Origin: Rachycentron canadum
Lineage: Eukaryota > Chordata > Actinopteri > Carangiformes > Rachycentridae
Direction of reading: 5' to 3'
Length of the DNA stretch: 64,000 bases
Assembly (NCBI GenBank): GCA_038496675.1
Contig: CM076666.1
Span: 14,444,029 to 14,508,028 of the forward strand
Shown here: positions 14,071 to 25,221 of the stretch, piece after piece
Layout: each line of letters starts with the position of its first letter
Numbering within the stretch: position 1 is the stretch's first letter
Position numbers and translations under genes: made by a program
Notes under the pieces: generated by a model
What the model saw: only the letters and a program-made list of their open reading frames with translations
Database searches by the model: none
What the model was told of the DNA's origin: nothing

Positions 14071-14328
14071 TACACTTTGTAAGAGGGAAAAGTGCCAACC
14101 AGTAATCAATTGATATTGAAATACACCCAGACTGTGGTTGGGTTGATGGATATGTGTACCAGTGTGTTTTGCTAATAAATAATTTATAAATGCTTTGCAG
14201 TTTACAAAATCATTAATAAGGACAGCATCCGAAAACAGCCAACAACTGGCTTCACCCAGTTTGACTTTGTGATGAAAAGTAGCATAAAAGGAAAACTGAC
14301 ATTTCCCCAAACAGATAAGATGAGATGA

Positions 14329-14505
14329 TAGATGAGAAGATTAATACAACTCTCATATATCTCTGTTAAACGAAAGGCTACAGCCAGCAGCTGTTACCTC
14401 AGCTTAGCACAAAGACTGTAAATGGGTCGGAACAGTTATCGCTACATGTGGAAGTAAATCTTGTCTATCAGCACCTTTAAAGTCACTAAATGACATATAT
14501 AATAA
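14329..14505 (+). repeat. Teleost dispersed repeat copy (ACAGCCAGCAG...AGCTTAGC family)
   Basis: It reads GATGAGAAGATTAATACAAC, GGCTACAGCCAGCAGCTG, AGCTTAGCACAAAGACTG and then CAGCACCTTTAAAGTCAC. These blocks are in the order of a common teleost repeat whose core includes TTAGCTTAGCATAAAGACTGG. Confidence 0.72.
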
Positions 14506-15740
14506 AAGGAAGCAGCCTAATTCTGTTTTATCAGTGGTTATGTGCTGCTCTCTGTCCTTTGGGGAAAGGAGGAAAAAAATCATGGAATTGTAAAATGAAA
14601 AAATGCATTAAACTTTATTTACTTTATCTAGTTATGGAAATAATCTTTCCATATCTAGACGAGCTCTGTAGAGCACACCTCAGCCAAGGCTGTGCAATCC
14701 TACACATCTGTCAGATCCAATTGTACAAAGTAATAGAGGTATAGGGTGAAGTACTTTGAACTGCACCAACCTGCATGAAAGAGTCCATACAAATATAGTT
14801 TGATTTATTTATCAATTGATTATTTCCTGAGAAACTTACAAGACTGAAAAAAATTGTCCTAGATTGGGCCCTTTAACTGGATCCACATCAAGCCTTGAGT
14901 TCTGTAAGAAGATTTTTTCTATCATGAACCTCCATCCATATTTCCACTACTCCTACTATATGAGGACCTGAAATACAATAATGTACTCAGTACTTCTTTG
15001 AATCTTGAATTTACATATCATGGTTTGCTTTTAGGAAGGATGTGATGTAAACTGATCTGAATCAGATTTTGACAAACTGATAACAGGAACACACATCTAT
15101 CTCTTAAATGTAACTAATCGCAGTAGATTAAGAGATGACTTCATTCACACGCAATGTTTCCTATAAATGTTCGTGCAAAATGTTGTTGTTCGGGATTCAG
15201 ACCTCTTGATAACATCTCTGGTGCAAGAGCTCTGTCCTTTCAGCTAAAACAGGATTCTCTCAACAAAACTTGTCGCTTGTAATTTGTCGCTTCTGAAGAA
15301 AATAAATAAATAAATAATAAAAAGTTTGTTTCACCAATTCATTCATTCACTTCTCATATGGAAATCCACAAATTTCCACCACATGTTCTTCCCTGGCTCA
15401 TGCCCCACCTCTCCATCAAGTTTACCTGACAAGCAAACAAACCAGAACATAAACATAACCCCCCCACCCCTTCACTTCACAACTCATGTTTTGCTTGCAA
15501 AAGGTTAGCAATCCATAAAGCATTAATAATCAACATATTAAGAATAAACAAAGCAATATACAACTAAGACGAATGGCCTATTATAGAGTTGTACTTTTAC
15601 TGTCTTGTCTAAGTGTTTTCCATTTTACAAACAAGTAAACTGTTAGTTCCAGCTTGTGCCCTTATCGCAATGTAATTGGTAATCTAGGACTATTCTATGA
15701 GTAGTAAAACGTAGGACTGAAAATAACCATTTTATTACAG

Positions 15741-15885
15741 TTCATCTGTTGATTATTTTACGGATTATTCAAAAGTAGTGAATAATACCCATCACAATTT
15801 ACTAAGGCCCAAAGTGATATCTTTACATGTTTTATCTGACCAACAGTCCAAATAGATATTCAGTTTGCTGTAACACAAGACAGAT
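15741..15885 (+). repeat. Teleost dispersed repeat copy (same family, internal part)
   Basis: It contains CCCATCACAATTTACTAAGG, CCAAAGTGATATCTTTACAT, CTGACCAACAGTCCAA and ATATTCAGTTTGCTGT in the order known for the GGGCTGCAACTAACGATTA family. This is the best-kept internal copy in the window. Confidence 0.72.
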
Positions 15886-18800
15886 AAAAGCGGCAAATCA
15901 CATTTAGGCCCAGCCTCTCACAACTGAGGTCTTAAGGTCCCAGTCAAAGTGTCTCCTGCAAGAGGTGGTGTGTCGGTGTGGAGATTCCCACTCCTCTGAA
16001 GTCTGGCAGTCAGTATCTGGTTACTCCTGTAGGTTTGCCATGATTACCCTCCACTCACATTCCACAGCACTCATTTACTCCAATCCACACAGGAATCTTA
16101 CAAACTCAGCATTACACACAGAACAAATACACACAGGCCCACACATAAACACAGGGACCAACAAACCCAACAAACCCAACAGATCTTAAGTCAAATGTTA
16201 AACTCAAAACATTTATCTCAAATCACCACATTTATCGCCACCCATCATCTTCAGATTTCCCCTTCCTCCCTGTCACAAACTCCTTGTCAATCGAAAAAAC
16301 GCAACACAACTTTAGACAACAACTTTGACTGTGGCTGAGGTTTGTGTTGTCGCTGTAGTGCTAACCTGGTTGTAAAATGCTAGAAATGGTGTAATCCTCA
16401 TGGAGTCGTTTGTCACCTCACACCAAACTGTGAGGGGAGCGGCGGTAATATGGTGGTTTAGCCCTGAGCCTCGTCTGTTGCCCTCCTGCTGGAAGGAATG
16501 CCGTTATAGACGGCCGACTAGACGCCCAGCTGCTCCTGGGGCCACATGTTGTACAGTCCCTCTGTGATACTGCAACAGGACGTTGTGTACTTTCACCGAC
16601 TATCCACTTAATTACGTCAGTGTTTGTACACATATCTGTCTGCTTATGAATGTGAATGGGAGTGCGGCAAATCTGGCACGTGTTACCTTGTGTGCATTGT
16701 CGGGCCTTGAGCTTTGTATTTAGGAGATCTTGTCACCACATGCTGTGTCCATCCTTTGAAAATGAATTTCCCATTGCTTTATTAAAGTCAGCTCTCTGTC
16801 AGTGAGTCTGACATCAACATTGTTTTTGTGTGTGTGTGGTGATGGTTGGCCTCTGGGAAGAAGGCCCTATAGGACAGGAGAGAGTGCAATTCATAATCAA
16901 GGCACAGGCAAGGAAATGGCTCTTCTTGTGTAACATAATTGAAAAAGAAAAAGGAGAGGATATTGCAGTCATCTCAAGCTTGTCTCATGCTGATATTGCA
17001 CCTATCAATCATATTTCATAGGGTATATTCTGTGTGTTCACTGACATTTCTCTTGATTTATCATAGTAATAATACGCAAAGACTATGTATGTGAATATAC
17101 AGACAGTGAAGGGGCATCGGAGAAGGGGCTGCATATTATGATTTAATGTGATGTGATGTGCACGGAGTGGTGTGGAGAGTAATATATGAAATAAGGGTAT
17201 CCATGTAAGAATATAGACATCCAAATAATAATTTTTTTCATTAAATTGCAGCTAAAGAGAAAGCTGTGAAACCTGTATTTCATACTCAAAGACATTTTGG
17301 GTGAAGTATCGCTTAACAAAATATTTATTCAAATCAAGATTAATTCTCTTTCATCTAGCAGCTTCTGATAAAACTAGATATTGCTCAAGTAAATAACAAA
17401 TTATTGAGTTGGATGGGACCTATTTTGCTCTGGCAAACACATATGATTTTAGCACCTCAAGGTCAATATTGTGAAAGACTGAATGCTGCCAAAAAAAATT
17501 ATGCTGCAACTGCTTAAATTAACACTGATATTTAGATATTGTACAAGATCTAAGGGGTGATATTTATGATAAATATTACACCTTTGATGAAGACAGAAAG
17601 AGAACATCTTGTTTCTTTCAGCAGAGAGGAACTAAGATTTGTGGTTGGTCTCTAAATCTGAGCTGTCAGTGATTATCCAGACCAAAAAAATGTCTGTTTG
17701 AATTACTCTTGTGATTTTGCTATTCTGTCCCTTTATTTTGGGGGTTTTCACAGACATGCATGCTGTCTAGTGTATACATGTAATGAAGAGGTCTGCCTTT
17801 TAGAATAACCACTGACATACACCGAGAAAACCAAAGGATTAATTTATTCATTGAAAAAATAGTCAGAGCAGAGTCATTGGCAAAGAAGTTGCAGCCATGA
17901 CTCAATGGAAATCTAGTGCTGCTGTTCTACTTAACATGACAGCAACCATTACTACCAAGTTCATGCAAATCTGTTTTATCTTTAGCAAGATGTTAATTGC
18001 TCTGGAATTGGTGTTCACACAGTGGTAAAGAACATTGCAACTTCCTCCTTAACACAATAATGCATGAAATTCTGCATACAATACTCTTTACAAAGTGTCA
18101 AAAGTGGATGCTTTCAGGAAATTTCTCATCTGTTTGATGATTATTGTCTTCACAGTTTTAATGAGGAGCCTCCTGTTCTTTCAATTATCTTACTTATTGT
18201 TCTTACTGTGTTTTTTAAAGAGATGGATTCATTTCGTATTGATCAAATGTGGTTCTTGTGGTTGCAGTAACTCACAAAGATCGTGGAGAACACGATTTAG
18301 ATTATAAAACATTCCTTCAAAAACCTCTTAAGAGATGAGGCATCCATGTCTTTCTACACTACAGACAAACACATGTGGTGCCAATATCAGTTGGCATGGA
18401 GATGAAATAAACACTGGCATCTAAATTTGCAAACTAATTACAATGTGCACAGAAAAGCAACCTTGTGTGTAACTGTTCCCAGCAACAGATCAATATTGGC
18501 TCGAAATCCATCACATGGAAAGTGCTGTACTCAAACACATCTTTCTAATGATAATTAGCGAGCTGTATACTCCACACTGTGAGCTACTTTCGGTTACAGT
18601 GGTTAGTATAACATAACATCAGAATCGTTTAATTAAACATCATGCAGTTTTGACCGACTGAAATAAAAGTTTGTTATTTGTAGGAGCACAATCTTATAAC
18701 ATGCCTACTTTGTGCACATATTTTTCTGGCACTGAGTTTGTGTATATATTGTGTGATATTTTCAGTAATTCACAGAGATTAGGAAAAACATGACTGCAGG

Positions 18801-20084
18801 CCATGCTGGAGCTAAATAAGCATAAGAATGCCAGAAGTGACTGTCCTTGTCTTTAAACCCCCAACCGACACATCCAGGCTGTAAACACGGCTAGACTGTC
18901 CCCACCCTGCCAGCTCCGTAACCTTACATCCCAGGCCCCAGCCCCCCTCCTGCTGGGAGCAGGCACATATAGACAGACCGTCTTATCACCTCTCCGCCCC
19001 AAGAAAAGAGGAAGAGGGGGATGGGGGTGCTGGCTTTGTGTCTACCGACACAGATGAAGACTTTGTGTTGCATCCCCACATGCATAAGGCACGTGTGCAG
19101 AAGTACATGAACATACACACACAGACCAAATAATATATGACACATAGCACACAAATGCAAGGTCAACGCATTCTGGATCCTTTGATCTATATATGGCACA
19201 TATATGGGATCTCTCAAACAATAATGCAGTTTACGATGACTCACATTCCAGACAACTCTACAACATTATTTAGACAATCAAGCGGATGTCTCCGTCAGAC
19301 TCAATGTCAGATCACATTCTAATTATAAAAAATCATTTCTGAAGTGAAAAGGTCAGAGCACATTCACACACAAAGACCAGGCCAGAGCAACCCCCCACTA
19401 ATTCCACCTAGACAGGCTTGTAAGGCCCCACCTACACACTACAACCTCGTTCATCCTCCCAACCCCCCAGGTTTGTATACACACAGCCATACATATGGGT
19501 GTGTGTATACAACCACACCGTGTAAACACATGCACATAGGAAGTGGCTGACCTGCTATAGAGTACATGGGTGTGACAAAGAGAGACAAAAACCACATGGT
19601 GGTTTGATTCTTATATAAGGCTGTTTCAAATACAGGCTAGTAGAAGAAGTATAGCATCTTTGTGACATAATATGGACAAAGTTTCATACTAAAAGGGCAG
19701 GTCTGAAAATATTTAAGTCTATTTTAATAGTGTAGAGTAGAGTAGTCAATATTCAAAAGAGTCCCTGGTCACGTTTTTTTCTCCACTGTGGCCATGAAGC
19801 AGGACGACTGGAATTCAAGAGATAGAAGAGAGAATACAGTCTTTGTGCACATTTTACAATATTTCCTCGCTAAGGTGCATTGGAGGGATAGAAACACTGA
19901 AGGATAAATGGATCAGGATAAAGTAACGGATGGCTGGACACATTTAAATGATGGAATATAAGTTTAAATACTATTGTACTTTTGTGACTAATCAATCGTG
20001 ACATGTTGTTGTGTATTGTGGTGGTTAATTTACATATCACATGGAATACATCTATATAAATAAGGTTCCTCACAGCATCACCTT

Positions 20085-20165
20085 TACCTGAGGAAGACGA
20101 GTCACAGTTGAAACACTGACGTTTTTGCTGACTTTACCGAATAAATAACCAGGAACTAAAACGCA
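20085..20165 (+). repeat. Possible 3' tail of a transposon-derived repeat
   Basis: CTGAGGAAGACGAGTCACAG then TTGAAACACTGACG and GAATAAATAACCAGGAACTA resemble a fish repeat tail with a GTCGAAACGTT core and AATAAA. The assignment is from memory and weak. Confidence 0.35.
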
Positions 20166-20880
20166 GTGTGAATGTATATATGTATGAATGGATGCCTCAT
20201 GAAGATTGATAGATTGTAAAGCATCCATCTGATTCTTGTCATCTACTCATGTCTGCGATGGTTCACTCACGTCTTGTGGACTTCTGTGTAATTCAAATTG
20301 TATGAACATATGGACCACATGTGCCAAATCCACATGTGTGAACATGTCCACCTACGCAGACAACTGACAGTATCAACAGAACCATGTGCATGTCCATGTC
20401 TCTCAGTATTGCAGTACATCGGGGCCTTAACTGGAAAATACCCACTTGATTTGTCTAACCCAGGCTGCTGAAGCCTCATCTTATCTATTTGTGAACTTTG
20501 AAATGAAAAGTGGATTTGTCACCCATCTCTTACAAGTAAATGGCAGTATGCATAGGAGGAATGATTTAAGCAACACATTACTCTAAGTCATGTGAAAATC
20601 TTAAAGGATTAGTCATTTCACTAAAAATTACTGTTTGAATAATCAATCATTTAAGCCTGTTTTAAAGCAAATATTCACGGGGTTCAAGGCCCCAATACAT
20701 ATTGGATTTTTGTCTTCTCTGATATTAAACTAATCTTTTGATTTTCGGCTGTTTGATGGACAAAATAAGCAGTTTCAGTAAGACAGTTTGGGCGTTTGTG
20801 ATGAAATTGTGATGGGCACTTTGCACAATTTCCCGATCTTTTATAGAATCAAAATGTATTGATTCATCTATTATGTATTC

Positions 20881-20913
20881 ATTATGTATGTCAGATTAAC
20901 TGACATACATAAT
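20881..20913. repeat. Perfect hairpin, 14-base arms, 5-base loop
   Basis: ATTATGTATGTCAG, loop ATTAA, then CTGACATACATAAT. It is an exact inverted repeat with no flanking gene. Confidence 0.9.
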
Positions 20914-20955
20914 TTTGGGCTGTATTTATACTCAACTATTTTATTGAGCAAGACA

Positions 20956-21025
20956 GGGCTACAACCAGTGATTATTTTCATTATTGATTAAGACTAATTC
21001 AGTAATAAATTAATCATCTGATGAT
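20956..21025 (+). repeat. Teleost dispersed repeat fragment (same family, 5' end)
   Basis: It starts GGGCTACAACCAGTGATTAT and continues TTTCATTATTGATTA, then loses similarity after about 70 bases. Confidence 0.65.
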
Positions 21026-22059
21026 TGTATCTCTAAAGACAGACAAACAAACAAACATTGGGTAGGTATTCCACAAAAATAACTCAATGCATAAATGTGT
21101 ATAAATGTCTTTTTATCTACATAAACTACAGTTTACTAGTTACTTACTCAAATGAACATGACACAACTCCAAGAAAAAAAACTATACAATGCATCAACAA
21201 TGCACAGGCTACAAACAACCACAAACTACAAACATATACAGCCAGCAGGTGACTGAGCAGCCAATGAATGCAAACTCTCTCTGCTCTTTGTGCCTGTTCA
21301 GGCAACACAGACAGTACATTCACTGTTCAAGAAAACTAGGCCTGTGGACTGTGCATTTAACCAGGACAGCCACCATAACGTCCATAACCACTATGTTTAG
21401 GCCTACTTGAAGTTAAAATCCATTCTCCTGTCCTTCATGGAGAAGAAGCGATTATTATCCAGGTGATAGACACATCCCTTGATGGCCATTTTGTTCCGCT
21501 GCTCTTCTCTTCTCGTTTTCTCGTCGATATTGGCTCGACAGTCTTACAAAAACACAGTATCTCACATTAACAACTAACAACCCTGGGAAACTAGCTAACC
21601 ACCACATTAACGCTAGCTAAAGGCTACATTTAGCTTCTGTAAGGCCTGAGAGTGACTGAGCTCATTTCACTGTCTTTGCAGTCTTACAGTGGGAATGTGA
21701 TAATTAACAGCTTTGTTTTTAATCAAATGATGTGACCTTCACCTGTTTTCACTCCTGTGCACCTGAATGTCACCTGACCTATACAGGTGTTATACCATTT
21801 TTCACCACACACGCTGACTGACATGTGTCAGCCGTTAGAATCCAGAGGGGCGCTGTTTCACCAAGAAACTCAGTTTAAATGGATGAAGAACTCAGATCAT
21901 TTGCTGAGGTTTCATTTGCTATAACACACAGTGTAAGATAGGTGGGATTTTCCCACCTTTCACTGAAAGAATATAAGACTCAGTTTAAAAACTCACTGAA
22001 TTAGAAAGGGCATTTTGTGCACTGAACAGAGTATATATGCAGACACAGATCATACACGT

Positions 22060-22205
22060 TGTATTTAGGTTTTTGTACTGCAAAGTAACTACAACCTATA
22101 GCTTCCAAACAAATGCAGTGCAGTAGAAGTATAAAGTCACATGAAATAGAAATACTTGAGTAAATTACATATAAATACCTAAACGTTTTACTTAACCACA
22201 CTACT
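22060..22205 (-). repeat. Teleost dispersed repeat fragment (ACTTGAGTAAA family)
   Basis: CAGTAGAAGTATAAAGTCAC, GAAATAGAAATACTTGAGTA and AAATACCTAAACGTTTTACT match the widespread 'plot of tACTTGAGTAAA' fish repeat in one orientation. Confidence 0.6.
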
Positions 22206-24331
22206 TCATTAAGCCTATTTCATTTCAACAACTGATTATGTGACAAAGATGATCATAACTATGAATTAAAATTGCCGTTATAGATAGTTTGAATAATAAT
22301 TATCCACCACATGCACATGGGGCACAAGAAGGGCTGAGGTTCAAGGCTCAAGATGTCACCCACATGCACTCACCTTAAAGGTCTGTATTTTATTTATTTC
22401 TTTTTCATTACTTGGATTTTTCACATTTTACTTAATTTTTCCTAATATTTCATGTAAATTTTGATCTTGACACAATTTAAGAATTTTCTTCCCACAGCCA
22501 GAGATGCGAGAGCCTGACTGCTTAGTGTCAAAATAGACAAATTTTAACAGTTTTGTATTTCAGCCACTGGAACCAGCAAACTACTCCTTCTTGGAAGATG
22601 CTCACACAAACAGCTTACATGTGTAATGTACTGTACATCTAGATGCTGAAATCTGTAATAGATTTAATGGAATTATTGCCAGGCAAAATCAGGGTCACCC
22701 TGTCTGAGGGAAGTCATGGATATGAGGCCATTCCTAACACACAAACACATGCACACAAAGCTTAGAGCCGCTTTAGTTGTATTAGCAGGGTTAGGGATTA
22801 CTGTTGGGAGGGCATGGAGATGGCCATGAGTTTAAAGTGCATGATGTCAAGGAACAGGGTCCCACTATGTGATCCCACCTGCCTGGAAGGCTGTATTCCA
22901 ATAGTTTTTGCGATAATTTATCTTTATCTTTTATCGTTATCATTGTTGATAAAGTTGTCTTCTTATGTTCTGCAATAGATACAAAGAAACAGACAGTAAT
23001 TAGGGTTCTGGACAGATTCATTAATAAAACATGGGGGAATCTGTATATTTGGTCCCTAAGTGTATAATTAGGAAAACTTTTAACAGCAAACCTCAAATAT
23101 CAGATACCATATTTATCTGTGGAGAATCATTTTGAATATTCTTCTGGATTATAATGTAAAAAATACACACAATGTGTAACAGAAAAAAATGAATTGTGCC
23201 AGGCAATATCTATATTTCAGGTACAAGGAAAGACAGACGTTATTAAAGATTTCTTCGATTTCTACTAAGCTCATAACTTAAGAGACAGCAAAGAGGCACA
23301 TACTGTACATGCTCCATTTCAATTCTGCTTCCACCTCTAAAAATGCTGTTTTTATTTATATTTTTATTTATATTCTGAATAAAATTCAAGGTTTTTCAAA
23401 GTGTTGTCGAACAAAGCAGAGGATGGGGGTTGGATGGCATGGAAAGTGGGTCTTGTGAATGTAGGTCTTTGAGACAGTGTGTGTGGGTAAAGCAGGCTTA
23501 CAGTAGTAATCCTCTTCACAGACACCCATCTGACGAGCAACAGGACGGGGCTCAGACAGATACACACATGCACGCACTCCCACACACACACACACACGCA
23601 CACAGAAAGGGTTTATTAGAAGGAAATCTATTTTGTTTTGTCTGGTTTTTAGAAATACAGTGGGTCATAAATAGGCCTTCATCTCTAATCGCATACAATC
23701 CTCTGATATCTAAGATGTCTGAGTTGTAATCTTCCAGTACGTGTGTGCATTCCTGCAGGTGTGGCCCCAAATTCTTTGTGCAATTGTTTGATGCATTACA
23801 TGTCTTTTCTTTTATCAGCCATTATAATGAGGAAGCTCCTCCAGGAAGCTGGATCCTCTGTTGACTTTATTGGTTCCTGAAATTTGTCATTACTGCTTCC
23901 CGGCTGTGATGTCAGTTGATTAACGACAGAGAGGAAGAGGGACATTCATCCCAAAATAACTCAGGAAAAACAGACAATCTGCAAAAAGGCATAATGAGCC
24001 TGTAAGAGCAGGGACAGTGAGTTATGGCTCTGTCACAGTCTGACTCATGTTGTCTCACAGGGAAATGCTTTTACGATCCACGACATGACATTTAAGTCCT
24101 TCAGTGACACAAAGTCGAGCCTTTGTTGACTTATAATGAAGAGACAATGTTCTTCGGCAAAACTACATTAGGGGTTTTAGAGAATTGACATGTGGATCCA
24201 TTCAAATAATCCAATTTGGATTAGACACGAAACAAAAACAGAGAAAAAACCCTGACAAAAACTGAATGAAACCACCACAAACCCAAGGGTAAGGCATAGA
24301 TTGAACAAAAAAGGTTATTTGTACTTTTTTT

Positions 24332-24682
24332 TTTATTTTGGCATTTCTTTGTTTTGCATTTATATTAAGCAAAGTGCATCTTATTTTCTTTTTCTCATCA
24401 ACACATTGCACAATACATAAATAATGATGCATATAAAACGTCTTCATATTTACAATTAATAATATATTTATATATAACATAAAATACATTTTTCACTTCT
24501 TATTTTATTTAATTAAATCTTCGTCATTTATTAAACAAAGTCCATCAGAATTTTATACTTTCTTCTTCTTTTAAAACTTTTTTTTCTCTCTTTGAACCTC
24601 TGGAACAGAAAAGGTAAGTGGGGATAGTCTGTTTGTGAAGGGGCAGAAGAGGCCAGAAGGGTGAAGAAGAGGATGGCTGCTG
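24332..24682 (-). other. smad7: Probable smad7 3' UTR, AT-rich
   Basis: The 350 bases after the smad7 stop are strongly A/T-rich on the transcribed strand and contain several AUUUA-type pentamers and possible AATAAA signals (plus-strand tttatt, the farthest at 24332-24337). Smad7 mRNAs are unstable, and AU-rich 3' UTRs fit that. The true cleavage site cannot be fixed from sequence, and the UTR may extend further. Confidence 0.4.
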
Positions 24683-25221
24683 CTATCGGGTGTTGAAGAT
24701 GACTTCCAACCAGCACGGGCAGCTACTGATGAATTGTCTGGTGTAGCACTGTCCCCAGCCTTTCACAAAGCTTATCTGCACTGTGAAGCCAGTGCGAGGC
24801 TGCTGAGTGAACTCGTGGTCATTCGGCCTCTGCAGGCTGCCAGCCTTGTCATAGTCAAAAGCTTTAATGGAGAAACCGGGGAACACCTTGTGCACCAGCA
24901 GCGTGCGTGAGTCCGGGTTGTCCAGTGTGGCCGACTTAATGAAGATGGGGTAGCAGCTGCGGTTGTAGACCCACACCCCGTCTGGCTCACGTGTCAGCTG
25001 GATGCCATAGCCGATCTTGGCCCGCACCATCTGCACCAGCTGGGACTTGTTGTCGGAGCAGAGTTGGCCCAGGCAGAAGCCGTTCCCCTGAGGTAGATCA
25101 TAGAAGATGTCCAGAGAGGACTCCTGGACTGAGTAGAGGCGCCCAACGCGTGTCTTCTCCTCCCAGTATGCCACCACGCACCAATGGGCCCGCTCGCCAG
25201 ACTCCTGCAATGCCAGGGAAT
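24683..25221 (-). CDS. smad7: smad7 coding exon 4: MH2 domain and stop
   Basis: This exon encodes residues 200-377, completes codon 199 and ends at the stop TAG (24685-24683). It holds the whole MH2 domain: HWCVVAYWEEKTRVGRLY at the start, LDIFYDLPQGNGFCLGQL, then KSATLDNPDSRTLLVHKVFP and finally GWGQCYTRQFISSCPCWLEV. These are signature Smad7 MH2 blocks used for receptor and Smad contacts. The C-terminus FNTR differs from mammalian FNSR by one residue and lacks SSXS. The acceptor is CTCTTTCAG. A downstream plus-strand open frame at 24991-25257 is only the antisense shadow of this exon. Confidence 0.96.

Larger units (their letters stand above)
14506..24331. other. Intergenic, downstream of smad7, no gene recognised
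   Basis: This holds dispersed repeat fragments listed separately, CA-rich patches (19080-19130, 23570-23605) and otherwise unique AT-rich DNA. A ctif-like 3' end might be expected here from human gene order, but no exon could be identified by eye. Confidence 0.55.

Noticed and set aside
22786..22797. GGGTTAGGG telomere-like string
   Set aside because: A single occurrence with no array.
1..24000. Expected 3' end of ctif, by analogy with human gene order
   Set aside because: No exon could be recognised, and I cannot recall the protein well enough to claim one.
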